This document shows positions 13,147-21,508 of a DNA stretch of 24,101 bases, in pieces. The stretch comes from Thiohalospira sp046546335 (GTDB lineage: Bacteria > Pseudomonadota > Gammaproteobacteria > Thiohalospirales > Thiohalospiraceae). The stretch lies in the NCBI RefSeq assembly GCF_046546335.1, contig NZ_JBKGYA010000013.1, one strand, 5' to 3'. Positions within the stretch are counted from its first letter, which is position 1. Each line of letters starts with the position of its first letter. Made by a program: the position numbers and the translations under genes. The notes under the pieces are model-generated. The model ran no database searches and was not told the origin of the DNA. It saw only the letters and a program-made list of their open reading frames with translations.

Positions 13147-15867
13147 ATGGCCGCCAAACCCCTCGTCCTCGTGGACGGGTCGTCCTACCTCTACCGCGCC
13201 TTCCACGCCATGCCGGCGCTGACCAGCTCCGCCGGCGAGCCCACCGGCGCCACCTACGGCGTCATCAACATGCTCCGGCGGCTGCTGCGCGAGTACGAGC
13301 CCGAGCGGATGGCGGTGGTCTTCGACGCCCCGGGGAAGACCTTCCGCGACGACCTCTACGCCGACTACAAGGCCAACCGGCCCCCCATGCCGGAGGAACT
13401 CTCCCGCCAGGTGGAGGCCATCCATCAGCTGGTGGACGCCCTGGGCCTGCCGCGGCTGGTGATCGACGGCGTGGAGGCGGACGACGTCATCGCCACCCTC
13501 GCCCGGCAGGCCGCGGCCGGCAGTCAGGACGTGGTCATCTCCACCGGCGACAAGGACCTGGCCCAGCTGGTGGACGACCACATCACCCTGGTCAACACCA
13601 TGAACGACACCGTCCTCGACCGCGACGCCGTGGTGGAGAAGTTCGGCGTCCCCCCGGAGCGCATCGTCGACTACCTCGCCCTGGTGGGGGATGCCTCCGA
13701 CAACATCCCCGGCGTGGAGAAGGTCGGCCCCAAGACGGCGGCCAAGTGGATCAACGAGTACGGCGACCTGGACGGCGTCATCGCCGCCGCCCCCGACATG
13801 AAGGGCAAGATCGGCGAGAACCTGCGCAACGCCCTGGAGCGGCTGCCGCGCAACCGCGAGCTGGTCACCGTCCGGGACGATGTGGAGCTGGACCGCGGCC
13901 CCGCCGACCTGGAGCGGGCCGCTCCCGACCACGATGCCCTGGAGAGCTGGTACCGCCGCCTGGAGTTCCAGGGCTGGCTCTCCGACCTGCTCTCGGGGCG
14001 CGGCCCCGAGGCCGGCGGCGATGGCGATCCCACCGGCGAGACGGCGGCGGCCGAGGGGAAGTGGACCGAGGTGGTGCGCGACCGCGAGGCGCTGAATGCC
14101 TGGGTGGAGCGGCTGCAGACCGCCCGGGTGGTCACCCTGGATACCGAGACCACCAGCCTGGAGGTGATGCGCGCCGAGCTGGTGGGGATCGCCGTGGCCG
14201 ACGGCGACGGCGCCGCCTACATCCCGGTGGCCCACGCCGAGCCCGGCCCCGGCGGCCAGCTCGACCGGGAGACCGTCCTCGACGCCCTGCGCCCGGTGCT
14301 CACCGACCCGGACCGGCCCAAGCTGGGCCACAACCTCAAGTACGACCTCTCCATCCTCGCCCGCGCCGGCGTGGAGCTCGCCGGGGTGGACCACGACACC
14401 ATGCTGGAGTCCTACGTCCTGGACAGTACCGGCAGCCGCCACGACCTGGATACCCTGGCGCTGAAGCACCTGGGCCGGCGGACCACCTCCTTCGAGGAGG
14501 TCGCCGGCAAGGGGGCGAAGCAGGTGACCTTCGACCGGGTCCCGCTGGAGACCGCCGCCCCCTACGCCGCCGAGGATGTGGAGGTCACCCGCGACCTCCA
14601 CGCCCGGCTGTGGCCGGAGCTCCAGGGCGAGGCGCGGCTGGCGGCGCTCTACCGCGAGATCGAGATGCCGCTGGTGCCGGTGCTCGCCCGCATGGAGCGC
14701 CGCGGCGTGCGCATCGATCGCGACCTGCTGGGGACCATCTCCGCCGAGCTGGCCGAGCGCATGGGCGAGCTGGAGCGCGCCGCCCACGATGCCGCCGGCC
14801 AGTCCTTCAACCTCGCCTCGCCCAGGCAGATCCAGACCATCCTGTTCGAGGAGCAGGGCCTGCCGGTGAAGCAGCGCACCCCCAAGGGCCAGCCCTCCAC
14901 CGCCGAGGCGGTCCTCCAGGAGCTGGCCGACGACGGCTGGGAGCTGCCCCGGCTCATCCTGGAGCACCGCGGCTACGCCAAGCTCAAGTCCACCTATACC
15001 GACAAGCTCCCGGAACTCATCAACCCGGAGACCGGCCGGATCCACACCTCCCTGCACCAGGCGGTCACCGCCACCGGCCGGCTCTCCTCCGCCGACCCCA
15101 ACCTGCAGAACATCCCGATTCGCTCGGAGACCGGCAAGCGCATCCGCCAGGCCTTCATCGCCGACCCGGGGTGTCGCCTGGTGGCCGCCGACTACTCCCA
15201 GATCGAGCTGCGGATCATGGCCCACCTCTCCGGCGACGAGGGCCTCAAGCGCGCCTTCGCCGCCGGCGAGGACATCCACCGCGCCACCGCCGCCGAGGTC
15301 TTCGATACCACCCCCGACCGGGTGGGCGAGGACCAGCGCCGGGCCGCCAAGGCCATCAACTTCGGCCTCATCTACGGCATGTCCGCCTGGGGACTGGCGC
15401 GCCAGCTCGGGATCGAGCGCGACGAGGCCCAGGGCTACGTGGACCGCTACTTCGAGCGTTACCCCGGCGTGCGCACCTACATGGACGAGACCCGGGAGCG
15501 CGCCCGGCAGCAGGGGTACGTGGAGACGGTCTTCGGCCGCCGCCTGCACCTGCCGGAGATCCACGCCGGCAACGCCCAGCGCCGCCAGTATGCCGAGCGC
15601 ACCGCCATCAACGCCCCCATGCAGGGGACCGCCGCCGACATCATCAAGCGCGCCATGATCCAGGTGGAGGCCTGGCTGCAGGGGCCCGAAGCCCCCGAGG
15701 CGCGGATGGTCCTGCAGGTCCACGACGAACTCATCCTGGAGGTGGCAGAGGGCGCCGAGGCGGCGCTTGCCGAGGGATTACGGGAGCGCATGACCGCCGC
15801 CGCCGACCTTGCCGTGCCGCTGGAGGTGGAGGTGGGAACGGGCGCCAACTGGGGGGAGGCCCATTGA
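13147..15867 (+). CDS. polA: DNA polymerase I
   Basis: Repair and Okazaki-fragment polymerase, 906 residues, near the usual length. Start ATG 13147 (MAAKPLVLVDGSSYLYRAFH) follows CCGGAG; the open frame upstream crosses the repeat region and is not coding. Three domains: 5'-3' nuclease (about 1-300; DYKANRPPMPEEL, GVEADDVIATLA, TGDKDLAQLV, LVGDASDNIPGVEKVGPKTA in pieces); 3'-5' exonuclease (about 315-510; Asp332 and Glu334 in LDTETT, HNLKYDLS, YAAEDVEVT), with metal ligands intact so proofreading is likely; and polymerase (motif A AADYSQIELR with Asp682, motif B RRAAKAINFGLIYG, motif C VHDE with Asp860). A terminator lies downstream. Confidence 0.98.
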   Translation: MAAKPLVLVDGSSYLYRAFHAMPALTSSAGEPTGATYGVINMLRRLLREYEPERMAVVFDAPGKTFRDDLYADYKANRPPMPEELSRQVEAIHQLVDALGLPRLVIDGVEADDVIATLARQAAAGSQDVVISTGDKDLAQLVDDHITLVNTMNDTVLDRDAVVEKFGVPPERIVDYLALVGDASDNIPGVEKVGPKTAAKWINEYGDLDGVIAAAPDMKGKIGENLRNALERLPRNRELVTVRDDVELDRGPADLERAAPDHDALESWYRRLEFQGWLSDLLSGRGPEAGGDGDPTGETAAAEGKWTEVVRDREALNAWVERLQTARVVTLDTETTSLEVMRAELVGIAVADGDGAAYIPVAHAEPGPGGQLDRETVLDALRPVLTDPDRPKLGHNLKYDLSILARAGVELAGVDHDTMLESYVLDSTGSRHDLDTLALKHLGRRTTSFEEVAGKGAKQVTFDRVPLETAAPYAAEDVEVTRDLHARLWPELQGEARLAALYREIEMPLVPVLARMERRGVRIDRDLLGTISAELAERMGELERAAHDAAGQSFNLASPRQIQTILFEEQGLPVKQRTPKGQPSTAEAVLQELADDGWELPRLILEHRGYAKLKSTYTDKLPELINPETGRIHTSLHQAVTATGRLSSADPNLQNIPIRSETGKRIRQAFIADPGCRLVAADYSQIELRIMAHLSGDEGLKRAFAAGEDIHRATAAEVFDTTPDRVGEDQRRAAKAINFGLIYGMSAWGLARQLGIERDEAQGYVDRYFERYPGVRTYMDETRERARQQGYVETVFGRRLHLPEIHAGNAQRRQYAERTAINAPMQGTAADIIKRAMIQVEAWLQGPEAPEARMVLQVHDELILEVAEGAEAALAEGLRERMTAAADLAVPLEVEVGTGANWGEAH

Positions 15868-15980
15868 ATCGAGGGATCGGGTGGAGGCGAGGAAACTATC
15901 GCATCGGGTAGCGGTCTCATCGAGCAAGTTGGTTCTGCCGATGACGGTTCATCCTCCCCTCCGCCCTGCGGGCGGTCCTC

Positions 15981-16019
15981 GCCCCGCCTTCCCCCTCCCG
16001 GGGAGGCGGGGCTCTTTTT
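15981..16019 (+). terminator. Rho-independent terminator of polA
   Basis: GCCCCGCCT at 15981-15989 pairs with AGGCGGGGC at 16004-16012; past a one-base bulge, CCCC/GGGG extends the stem, leaving a five-base loop. It is followed by TCTTTTT (16013-16019). It lies 113 bases after the polA stop. The opposite strand has no T run, so it does not obviously serve engB. Bases 15868-15980 hold no gene I can support; CCGCC/GGCGG at 15961-15975 is a small extra hairpin. Confidence 0.85.
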
Positions 16020-16040
16020 GTCCGGCCGGTAGCGGGCCGT

Positions 16041-16658
16041 TCAGCCGCCGGGGGCCCGGTCCAGGTCCAGGTCGAGCCACTCCCCCACCGTCGCCCGCGC
16101 GGCCTCCACGCCCTGGCCGTGGGTGGCGGAGAAGGGCAGCGCCATCGTCCCGGGCCGGTCGGCCAGCGCCCGTTCCATGGCGGCCCGTGCCATGCCCTGC
16201 TGCCCCCGGCCCAGCTTGTCCGCCTTGTTGAGCAGTACCAGGGCCGGCAGTCCGGCATCGGCGGCCCAGTCCAGGAGCTGGCGCTCCTCGTCGGCCAGGT
16301 CGCGGCGGATATCCATGACCAGGACCAGGCCTGCCAGGGATTCGCGCTTCGCCAGATAGCGGCCCAGGGTCTCGCCCCAGTGGGCCCGGAGCCTGTCCGG
16401 CACCCTGGCGTAGCCGTAGCCGGGGAGGTCGGCCAGGCGCCGGCCGGGGTCCCAGGCGAAGATGTTGATCTGCTGGGTCCGGCCCGGCGCCTTGGAGACG
16501 CGGGCGATGTCCCGGCGGCCGGTGAGGCGGTTGAGGGCGCTGGACTTGCCGGCGTTGGAGCGGCCGGCCACCACCACCTCGCGGCCCTCATCGGGGGGTA
16601 GCTGGTTCAGGCGGTGGGCGCTGACCACGAAGTGGAGTGGCTGCGGTGGCTGAGTCAT
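16041..16658 (-). CDS. engB: Ribosome biogenesis GTP-binding protein EngB (YihA/YsxC)
   Basis: Essential TrmE-Era-EngA-like small GTPase for 50S subunit assembly. The start at 16658 (MTQPPQPLHFVVSAH, 205 residues) has AAGG at suitable spacing and fits the roughly 210-residue family. ATG 16670 is an alternative, and the longer frame to 16778 is unlikely. G motifs: G1 GRSNAGKSS (32-40), G2 region SKAPGRTQQINIF, G3 DLPGYGYARV (77 on), G4 NKADKL, G5 SATHGQG. The gene converges on polA and is divergent from cytochrome c4, the arrangement recalled from Pseudomonas. Confidence 0.95.
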   Translation of the reverse strand: MTQPPQPLHFVVSAHRLNQLPPDEGREVVVAGRSNAGKSSALNRLTGRRDIARVSKAPGRTQQINIFAWDPGRRLADLPGYGYARVPDRLRAHWGETLGRYLAKRESLAGLVLVMDIRRDLADEERQLLDWAADAGLPALVLLNKADKLGRGQQGMARAAMERALADRPGTMALPFSATHGQGVEAARATVGEWLDLDLDRAPGG

Positions 16659-16707
16659 GGGGGCCTTCATGCCTTGCGCTGGATCAATTCCCTCCCGGGG
16701 GCCTCGG

Positions 16708-16736
16708 TTGACCCGTTCCCGGGGGTGGGATAAGGT
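16708..16736 (+). promoter_or_regulatory. Candidate sigma-70 promoter for the cytochrome c4 gene
   Basis: TTGACC at 16708-16713 (5 of 6 to the -35 consensus) is followed after 17 bases by TAAGGT at 16731-16736 (3 of 6); the overlapping GATAAG at 16729-16734 is a better -10 match with 15-base spacing. This gives a leader of about 110 bases before the ATG at 16853. It lies in the engB/cytochrome c4 divergent region. Confidence 0.35.
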
Positions 16737-16852
16737 TTCGGCGGTTTTAACCCGCCCGGAGGAGTCGCGGCCGCCCATGATAGCCGGGCTGGTCCGTTGG
16801 CGGGAAGCGCTTCCGGGGTGCCGGGAACAGGTTTCAACGTTGGGGACAGATC

Positions 16853-17464
16853 ATGAAAAACACAGCGATTACTGCACTCTTCCTCATGGGGGCCGCGACC
16901 AGCGCCCAGGCCATCGACGGTGACCCCGAGGCCGGCAAGGAGAAGTCCTCCAAATGCGTTGCCTGCCATCAGGAAGACGGTAACAGCCAGAGCGACGAGT
17001 ATCCCAAGATCGCCGGCCAGCACGCCGATTACCTCTTCAAGCAGCTCAAGGAGTTCAAGGAGAAGAAGACCCGCTCGAGCGACCAGATGACCGGCATGGT
17101 CGCCGATCTGGACGAGCAGGACATGAAGGATCTGGCTGCCTATTATTCCAGCCAGGAGGTGAAGATCGGCGAGGCCGACGAGAAACTCGTGGACCAGGGC
17201 CGCCAGATCTACCGCGCTGGCGCCGAGGCCGACGGTATCCCCGCGTGCATGGCCTGCCACGGCCCCTCGGGCAAGGGCAACCCGGCGGCCAACTTCCCGC
17301 GCCTGGGCGGTCAGCATACCGCCTATACCGTCACCCAGCTCCAGGACTTCAAGGCCGGTGACCGCAGCAACGATGCCGGGCAGATGATGCGCAACATCGC
17401 CGACAAGATGTCCGAAGAGCAGATGGAGGCCGTGGGCTCCTACATCGAGGGCCTGAGCGAGTAG
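16853..17464 (+). CDS. Cytochrome c4 (dihaem periplasmic c-type cytochrome)
   Basis: Secreted dihaem electron carrier between the bc1 complex and terminal oxidases or other acceptors. At 203 residues it is the usual precursor size. A Sec signal peptide (MKNTAITALFLMGAATSAQA) probably ends at residue 20. Two homologous class I domains carry haem motifs CVACH (35-39) and CMACH (132-136), with axial Met candidates M80/M82 (DQMTGM) and M178/M179 (GQMMRNIADKM). PKIAGQHADYLFKQL and PRLGGQHTAYTVTQL are the paired c4 repeats. It is acidic overall. The start follows GGGGACAG. A terminator downstream makes it a separate unit from resB-ccsA, whose products probably attach its haem. Confidence 0.95.
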   Translation: MKNTAITALFLMGAATSAQAIDGDPEAGKEKSSKCVACHQEDGNSQSDEYPKIAGQHADYLFKQLKEFKEKKTRSSDQMTGMVADLDEQDMKDLAAYYSSQEVKIGEADEKLVDQGRQIYRAGAEADGIPACMACHGPSGKGNPAANFPRLGGQHTAYTVTQLQDFKAGDRSNDAGQMMRNIADKMSEEQMEAVGSYIEGLSE

Positions 17465-17498
17465 TCGGCCCGCGCTGGTCTGCCGGTGGCAGGAAGAG

Positions 17499-17526
17499 GG
17501 GCGGCCCCGACGGGGTCGCCCTTTTT
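17499..17526 (+). terminator. Rho-independent terminator of the cytochrome c4 gene
   Basis: GGGCGGCCCC at 17499-17508 pairs with GGGGTCGCCC at 17512-17521 (one GU pair, three-base loop) and is followed by TTTTT at 17522-17526. It lies 35 bases after the cytochrome c4 stop. Bases 17527-17628 upstream of resB must contain its promoter, but I see no convincing -35/-10 pair; three TGAC tetramers (TGACGTGACCTGAC) occur at about 17587-17600. Confidence 0.88.
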
Positions 17527-17628
17527 CGATCCCTTTTGCCGTCGCTCTTCCCTCGGTGGATGCAACTCCGTATCGTCGGCGCTGTCTGACGTGACCTGAC
17601 ACTAAAGAACCCAAATACGGCCATCCGG

Positions 17629-19635
17629 ATGTCCCAGACCAATCGACCCCGCAAGCCGCTTTCCGCCGTCTGGCTGGAATTCCTCGGCTCCATGAATCTC
17701 GCGGTCACCCTGCTCATGGTGGTGGCCATCGCCTCCGTCATCGGCACGGTCCTCCAGCAGGGCCAGCCCTGGCAGGACTACCAGATCAAGTTCGGCCCCT
17801 TCTGGTTCGACGTCTTCCGGGTGATGGGGCTCTACGATGTCTACAGTTCCCTCTGGTTCCTGGGCATCATGGGCTTCCTCCTGGTCTCGGTGAGCACCTG
17901 CGTGGTCCGTAACGGCCCGCAGATGATCCGGGACATGCGCAACTACCGGATGGATGTCCAGGGCAAGTCCCTGCGCCTGATGCACAACAGTCGCACCTTC
18001 GACGAGGGTGAGGCCCCCGAGGCCGTTACCGAACGGGCCCGGGGCATACTCCAGGCCGCAGGCTACCGGGCCCGGACCAAGGACCAAGGCGACCACGTGA
18101 TCGTCGCCGGCATGCGGGGCTCCTGGAATCGCCTGGGCTACATCCTTTCCCATGTCTCCATTGTCATCATCTGCATCGGGGCGCTGGTGGACGGCAATCT
18201 GCCGCTGAAGGTGGCGGAGATGACCGGACGGGTGGAGCTGGAGAAGCGGGACATTCCTGCCTCCCAGGTGCCGGACGTCTCCACCCTCGGGTCGGACAAC
18301 CTCTCCTTCCGCGGCAATGTCACCATCCCCGAGGGGGCCTCGGCGGACCTGATCTTCCTGAACATGCGCGATGGCTACTTCGTCCAGAAGCTGCCCTTCG
18401 ACGTGGAGCTGGAGGAGTTCCGGGTGGAGCACTACGAGTCGGGCCAGCCCAAGTCCTTCGAGAGCGATCTGGTCGTTCGTGACCCGGAGCTGGACGAGCC
18501 CATCCGCAAGACCATCTCGGTGAACGACCCCCTCATCCACAAGGGCTATGCCATCTATCAGTCCTCCTTCACCGACGGCGGCTCGCAGATCGAGCTCGAT
18601 GGCTATCCCCTCATGGGGGGCGAGGGCGAGCCCTTCGATGTCGACGTGAAGGTGAACAACTCCGCCACCATCACCGCCGGGGACGAGCGTATGACCCTGG
18701 AAGTGGACGGTTTCGACCTCTACAACGTGGAGCCTGCCGCCGAGGGAAGCGACCGCAAGTTCCGCAACTTCGGCCCCAGCGTCACCTATCGGCTCCGGGA
18801 CGAGTCGGGGGATGCGCGGGAGTACGAGACCTACATGGCGCCAGCGGAGTTCAACGGCCGCTCCTACTACATGACCGGGGTGCGCACACGTACCGGCGAG
18901 CCCATGCGCTGGCTCCACGTCCCGGTGGATCCGGAGACCGGCGGCCTGGATCGCTTCGTGGAGCTGCGTAACCGTATCCAGGACGACGAGCGGGTGCGCG
19001 AGGCGGCCGAGACCTTCCTGGACGAGAACATGGGGGATGCCCTGGGCGATCGTCGCGAGGGGATCCTGCGCAGCACCGTGGGGATGGTGGACTCCTTCGT
19101 CCGCGGCGGACTCGATGCCATGCTCGCCAATGTCGAAGAGATGGCCGGCAGCGAGGAGGAGGCCCGGCGCATGGGGGAACTCTACCAGCGCGTTCTCGAC
19201 GGCGTGATCCGCGAGATCTACAACGACCTGCTGGCCGATGAGGATCGCCCCACGGGCCAGGACATGACCGAGGACGATGCCGCCTTCTACGGGGATGCCC
19301 TGGATGCGATGACCGCCCTGCCCTTCCACGGGGCCCCCTTCCTGCTCAAGCTGGAAGACTTCGATCACGTACAGGCGTCGGGGTTGCAGATCGCGCGCAG
19401 CCCCGGCAAGAATACCGTCTATCTGGGCAGTGCCCTGCTGACCGCCGGCATCTTCCTGCTCTTCTACGTGTCCCATCGCCGCGTCTGGGTGCGGGTAGAG
19501 GCCAACGGTAGCGGCAGCCAGGTCACTGTCGCCGGCAGTACCAATCGCAACGCTCGGGACTTCGTCGGGGAGTTCCGGCAACTGGCCGACCGGATCCAGG
19601 GGGTTGAAGACCCCGGGACCGGCGACCGCACCTGA
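17629..19635 (+). CDS. resB: Cytochrome c biogenesis protein ResB/Ccs1 (System II)
   Basis: One half of the System II haem exporter/cytochrome c synthase. It has 668 residues: two transmembrane helices near the N-terminus (about 22-43 and 73-93), a third with a conserved His (GYILSHVSIVIICIG, His near 175), a large periplasmic domain (about 190-590) and a last helix (about 594-616) followed by SHRRVWV at the cytoplasmic face. Family signatures are LEFLGSMNLAVTLLMVVAIASVIGTVLQQ in pieces, PFWFDVFRVMGLYDVYSSLWFL in pieces, and SPGKNTVYLGSALLTAG. The start lacks a clear ribosome site. ccsA begins 10 bases after the stop. Haem would be ligated to CXXCH proteins such as the adjacent cytochrome c4. 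Confidence 0.93.
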   Translation: MSQTNRPRKPLSAVWLEFLGSMNLAVTLLMVVAIASVIGTVLQQGQPWQDYQIKFGPFWFDVFRVMGLYDVYSSLWFLGIMGFLLVSVSTCVVRNGPQMIRDMRNYRMDVQGKSLRLMHNSRTFDEGEAPEAVTERARGILQAAGYRARTKDQGDHVIVAGMRGSWNRLGYILSHVSIVIICIGALVDGNLPLKVAEMTGRVELEKRDIPASQVPDVSTLGSDNLSFRGNVTIPEGASADLIFLNMRDGYFVQKLPFDVELEEFRVEHYESGQPKSFESDLVVRDPELDEPIRKTISVNDPLIHKGYAIYQSSFTDGGSQIELDGYPLMGGEGEPFDVDVKVNNSATITAGDERMTLEVDGFDLYNVEPAAEGSDRKFRNFGPSVTYRLRDESGDAREYETYMAPAEFNGRSYYMTGVRTRTGEPMRWLHVPVDPETGGLDRFVELRNRIQDDERVREAAETFLDENMGDALGDRREGILRSTVGMVDSFVRGGLDAMLANVEEMAGSEEEARRMGELYQRVLDGVIREIYNDLLADEDRPTGQDMTEDDAAFYGDALDAMTALPFHGAPFLLKLEDFDHVQASGLQIARSPGKNTVYLGSALLTAGIFLLFYVSHRRVWVRVEANGSGSQVTVAGSTNRNARDFVGEFRQLADRIQGVEDPGTGDRT

Positions 19636-19645
19636 GGGGGCAACC

Positions 19646-20824
19646 ATGTCCGTGAGCCAAGAAGCAGCCATCCACCCCGGTCGGGAGCCGTCTCCCTGGC
19701 GGCCCGACGGCCTGTTCGACTGGGCCTGGCTGGCCCTCGTCATCCTGGGGGCCGTGGGCGCCTGGTCCGCCCTGGGCGCCTACATGAACGGCTACGAGGT
19801 GGCCATCCTCATCGGCACCGCCGTCGCCCTGGTGCCCATGGGCTGGCACTGGCCCGCCTTCGGCATCCTGCTGCTGGCGGTGGCCGCCCTGAGCCTCTCC
19901 GCGGTGGGGCTCTACGGTCGCGACCTGGGGGCGGCGGAAGAGAACTTCTTCCTCGTCTACCTCATCAGCAGCCAGTCGGCCATCATGTGGATGAGCGCCC
20001 TCTACGTACTGGCCACCGCGACCTACTTCATCGGCCTGTTCGGCAAGTCCCCCTTCGTGGAGAAGACCGGCTCCGCCATGGTGTGGGCGGGGACCGCCAT
20101 GGGACTTACCGGGCTCATGGTGCGCTGGCGGGAGTCCCACCTCATGGGGCCGGATATCGGGTACATCCCGGTCTCCAACCTCTACGAGGTCTTCATCCTC
20201 TTCGCCGTGGTCACCGCCCTCATCTACCTGCACTACGAGCGGCGCTATGCCACCCGTGCCCTGGGCGGTTTCGTGATGCTGGTGGTCTCGGCGGCGATTG
20301 CCTTCCTGCTCTGGTACCACTTCGATCAGGGCGCCCACGAGATCGAGCCGCTGGTCCCGGCGCTGCAGAGCTACTGGATGAAGATCCACGTGCCGGCGAA
20401 CTTCATCGGCTACGGCGCCTTTGCTCTGGCGGCGATGGTGGGCGTGGCCTACCTGGTGGTGGACAGCCTGCGCCAGCGGCGTGAGGGCGGGCCCATCCTC
20501 TCCCGGCTGCCTTCCCTGGAGATGATGGACGATGTCATGTACAAGTCCATCGCCCTGGGCTTCGCCTTCTTCACCATCGCCACCATCCTCGGCGCCGTCT
20601 GGGCGGCGGAGGCGTGGGGCGGCTACTGGTCCTGGGACCCCAAGGAGACCTGGGCCCTCATCGTCTGGCTCAACTACGCCGCCTGGTTGCACATGCGCTT
20701 TACCAAGGGCTGGCGCGGCCGGCCGCTGGCGTGGTGGTCCATCATCGGCCTGTTCATCACCGGCTTCGCCTTCCTGGGGGTGAACATGTTCCTGTCCGGC
20801 CTCCACTCCTACGGGGAGCTGTAA
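19646..20824 (+). CDS. ccsA: Cytochrome c biogenesis protein CcsA/ResC (System II, haem-handling)
   Basis: Polytopic membrane partner of ResB, 392 residues. The tryptophan-rich WWD haem-binding motif WGGYWSWDPKETWALIVWL lies near residues 324-342, with family His residues in KIHVPANFIGYGAF and in the LHMRF segment after WWD. About eight transmembrane segments are predicted. Start ATG 19646 follows a strong GAGGGGGC site immediately after the resB stop; an upstream in-frame ATG at 19604 lies inside resB and is less likely. The conserved sequence SNLYEVFILFAVVTALIYLHYE (in pieces) also fits the CcsA family. It forms a two-gene operon with resB. Confidence 0.95.
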   Translation: MSVSQEAAIHPGREPSPWRPDGLFDWAWLALVILGAVGAWSALGAYMNGYEVAILIGTAVALVPMGWHWPAFGILLLAVAALSLSAVGLYGRDLGAAEENFFLVYLISSQSAIMWMSALYVLATATYFIGLFGKSPFVEKTGSAMVWAGTAMGLTGLMVRWRESHLMGPDIGYIPVSNLYEVFILFAVVTALIYLHYERRYATRALGGFVMLVVSAAIAFLLWYHFDQGAHEIEPLVPALQSYWMKIHVPANFIGYGAFALAAMVGVAYLVVDSLRQRREGGPILSRLPSLEMMDDVMYKSIALGFAFFTIATILGAVWAAEAWGGYWSWDPKETWALIVWLNYAAWLHMRFTKGWRGRPLAWWSIIGLFITGFAFLGVNMFLSGLHSYGEL

Positions 20825-20843
20825 GGGGCAACGGGGAGACGGC

Positions 20844-20862
20844 GGCACCCCCGGGGGGTGCC
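20844..20862. terminator. Possible bidirectional hairpin between convergent genes
   Basis: GGCACCCC at 20844-20851 pairs perfectly with GGGGTGCC at 20855-20862 around a three-base loop, in the 48-base gap between the ccsA stop and the convergent cyclic-nucleotide-binding gene. No T run follows on either strand, so termination is only suggested by position. Confidence 0.45.
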
Positions 20863-20872
20863 CACCGAGGCA

Positions 20873-21364
20873 TCAGCGCCGGCCGATACCGTAGAAGTAC
20901 TGGTTGAAGGTGGCCACGTCGGTGGAGACCTGGCGGAAGAGGTGGTCGAGGCTGACGATGGCGTGCTCCAGGAGGTTCACGGCGATGAAGGGATGCTCCA
21001 GTCGCAGGCGGGAGTACATCACCCGGGGCAGGCGCAGGACCCGGGTCTCGCCGGATCGGGCCTCCATGCGGATGGAGCGCGGCTGGCGGTCGAAGAAGGA
21101 CATCTCCCCCATCATCTCGCCCTCGCCGATGCGCCCCACCTCGAAGGTCTCGGTTCCGGAGACGGAGAGGAGAGCGGCCTCGCCCTGGACGATGAAGTAG
21201 AGGGCCTCGCCCACCTCGCCGACGTCGGCGATGACCTCGTCCCGCTGCAGCGTCACCAGTTCGGTGTACTCCAGCAGCGTCTGGACTTCCTTGATGGTCA
21301 GGGATTCGCACAGGGCCTGCTGGTTGAGGAACTCGGCGAGTTCCACGGGGTTCTGCTGGGTCAT
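20873..21364 (-). CDS. Single-domain cyclic-nucleotide-binding (CNB/Crp-fold) protein
   Basis: A 163-residue protein with a CNB domain (about 18-135): GEALYFIVQGEAALL in the beta-roll and a phosphate-binding cassette GEMSFFDRQPRSIRMEA, with the conserved Gly-Glu (86-87) and Arg-Ser (96-97) that bind the cyclic phosphate in Crp-like proteins. No helix-turn-helix follows; the remaining C-terminal residues end FNQYFYGIGRR. So it is not a DNA-binding Crp. It may sense a cyclic nucleotide and act through a partner. The start at 21364 (MTQQNPVELAEFL) fits the domain; the longer frame to 21490 is unlikely. It is divergent from dsbA and convergent with ccsA. Confidence 0.87.
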   Translation of the reverse strand: MTQQNPVELAEFLNQQALCESLTIKEVQTLLEYTELVTLQRDEVIADVGEVGEALYFIVQGEAALLSVSGTETFEVGRIGEGEMMGEMSFFDRQPRSIRMEARSGETRVLRLPRVMYSRLRLEHPFIAVNLLEHAIVSLDHLFRQVSTDVATFNQYFYGIGRR

Positions 21365-21386
21365 GGCGCCTCCGGCGGTTCGAGAA

Positions 21387-21475
21387 ACGGCCGTCAGCAT
21401 ACCCCACGCCGGGGGCGGAAAAAACGGCCGTGGAAACGCGGCGCGTGCTGGGGCACCATGATTTCGAACGGCCGT
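21387..21475. promoter_or_regulatory. Three copies of the palindrome ACGGCCGT in a divergent promoter region
   Basis: The perfect 8-base palindrome ACGGCCGT occurs at 21387-21394, 21424-21431 and 21468-21475, always preceded by A. All three lie within the 144-base gap between the cyclic-nucleotide-binding gene and dsbA. The first is 22 bases upstream of the former's start; the third ends 33 bases before the dsbA ATG and abuts a weak -10-like TATCCA. I noticed no other exact copy in the window. They look like operator sites for a dimeric regulator; identity unknown. Confidence 0.5.
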
Positions 21476-21508
21476 ATCCAACCCGAACAACCATTCCGAG
21501 GAGGTTGC

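Noticed and set aside
15949..16020. Bidirectional terminator shared by polA and engB
   Set aside because: The hairpin has a T run only on the plus strand; on the minus strand the bases after the stem are GC-rich, so only the polA direction is supported.
16777..16923. Small frame starting MIAGLVRWREALPG upstream of and overlapping the cytochrome c4 gene
   Set aside because: It runs into the cytochrome c4 coding region in another frame, has no recognisable domain, and its end looks like a frame-shifted shadow of the signal peptide.
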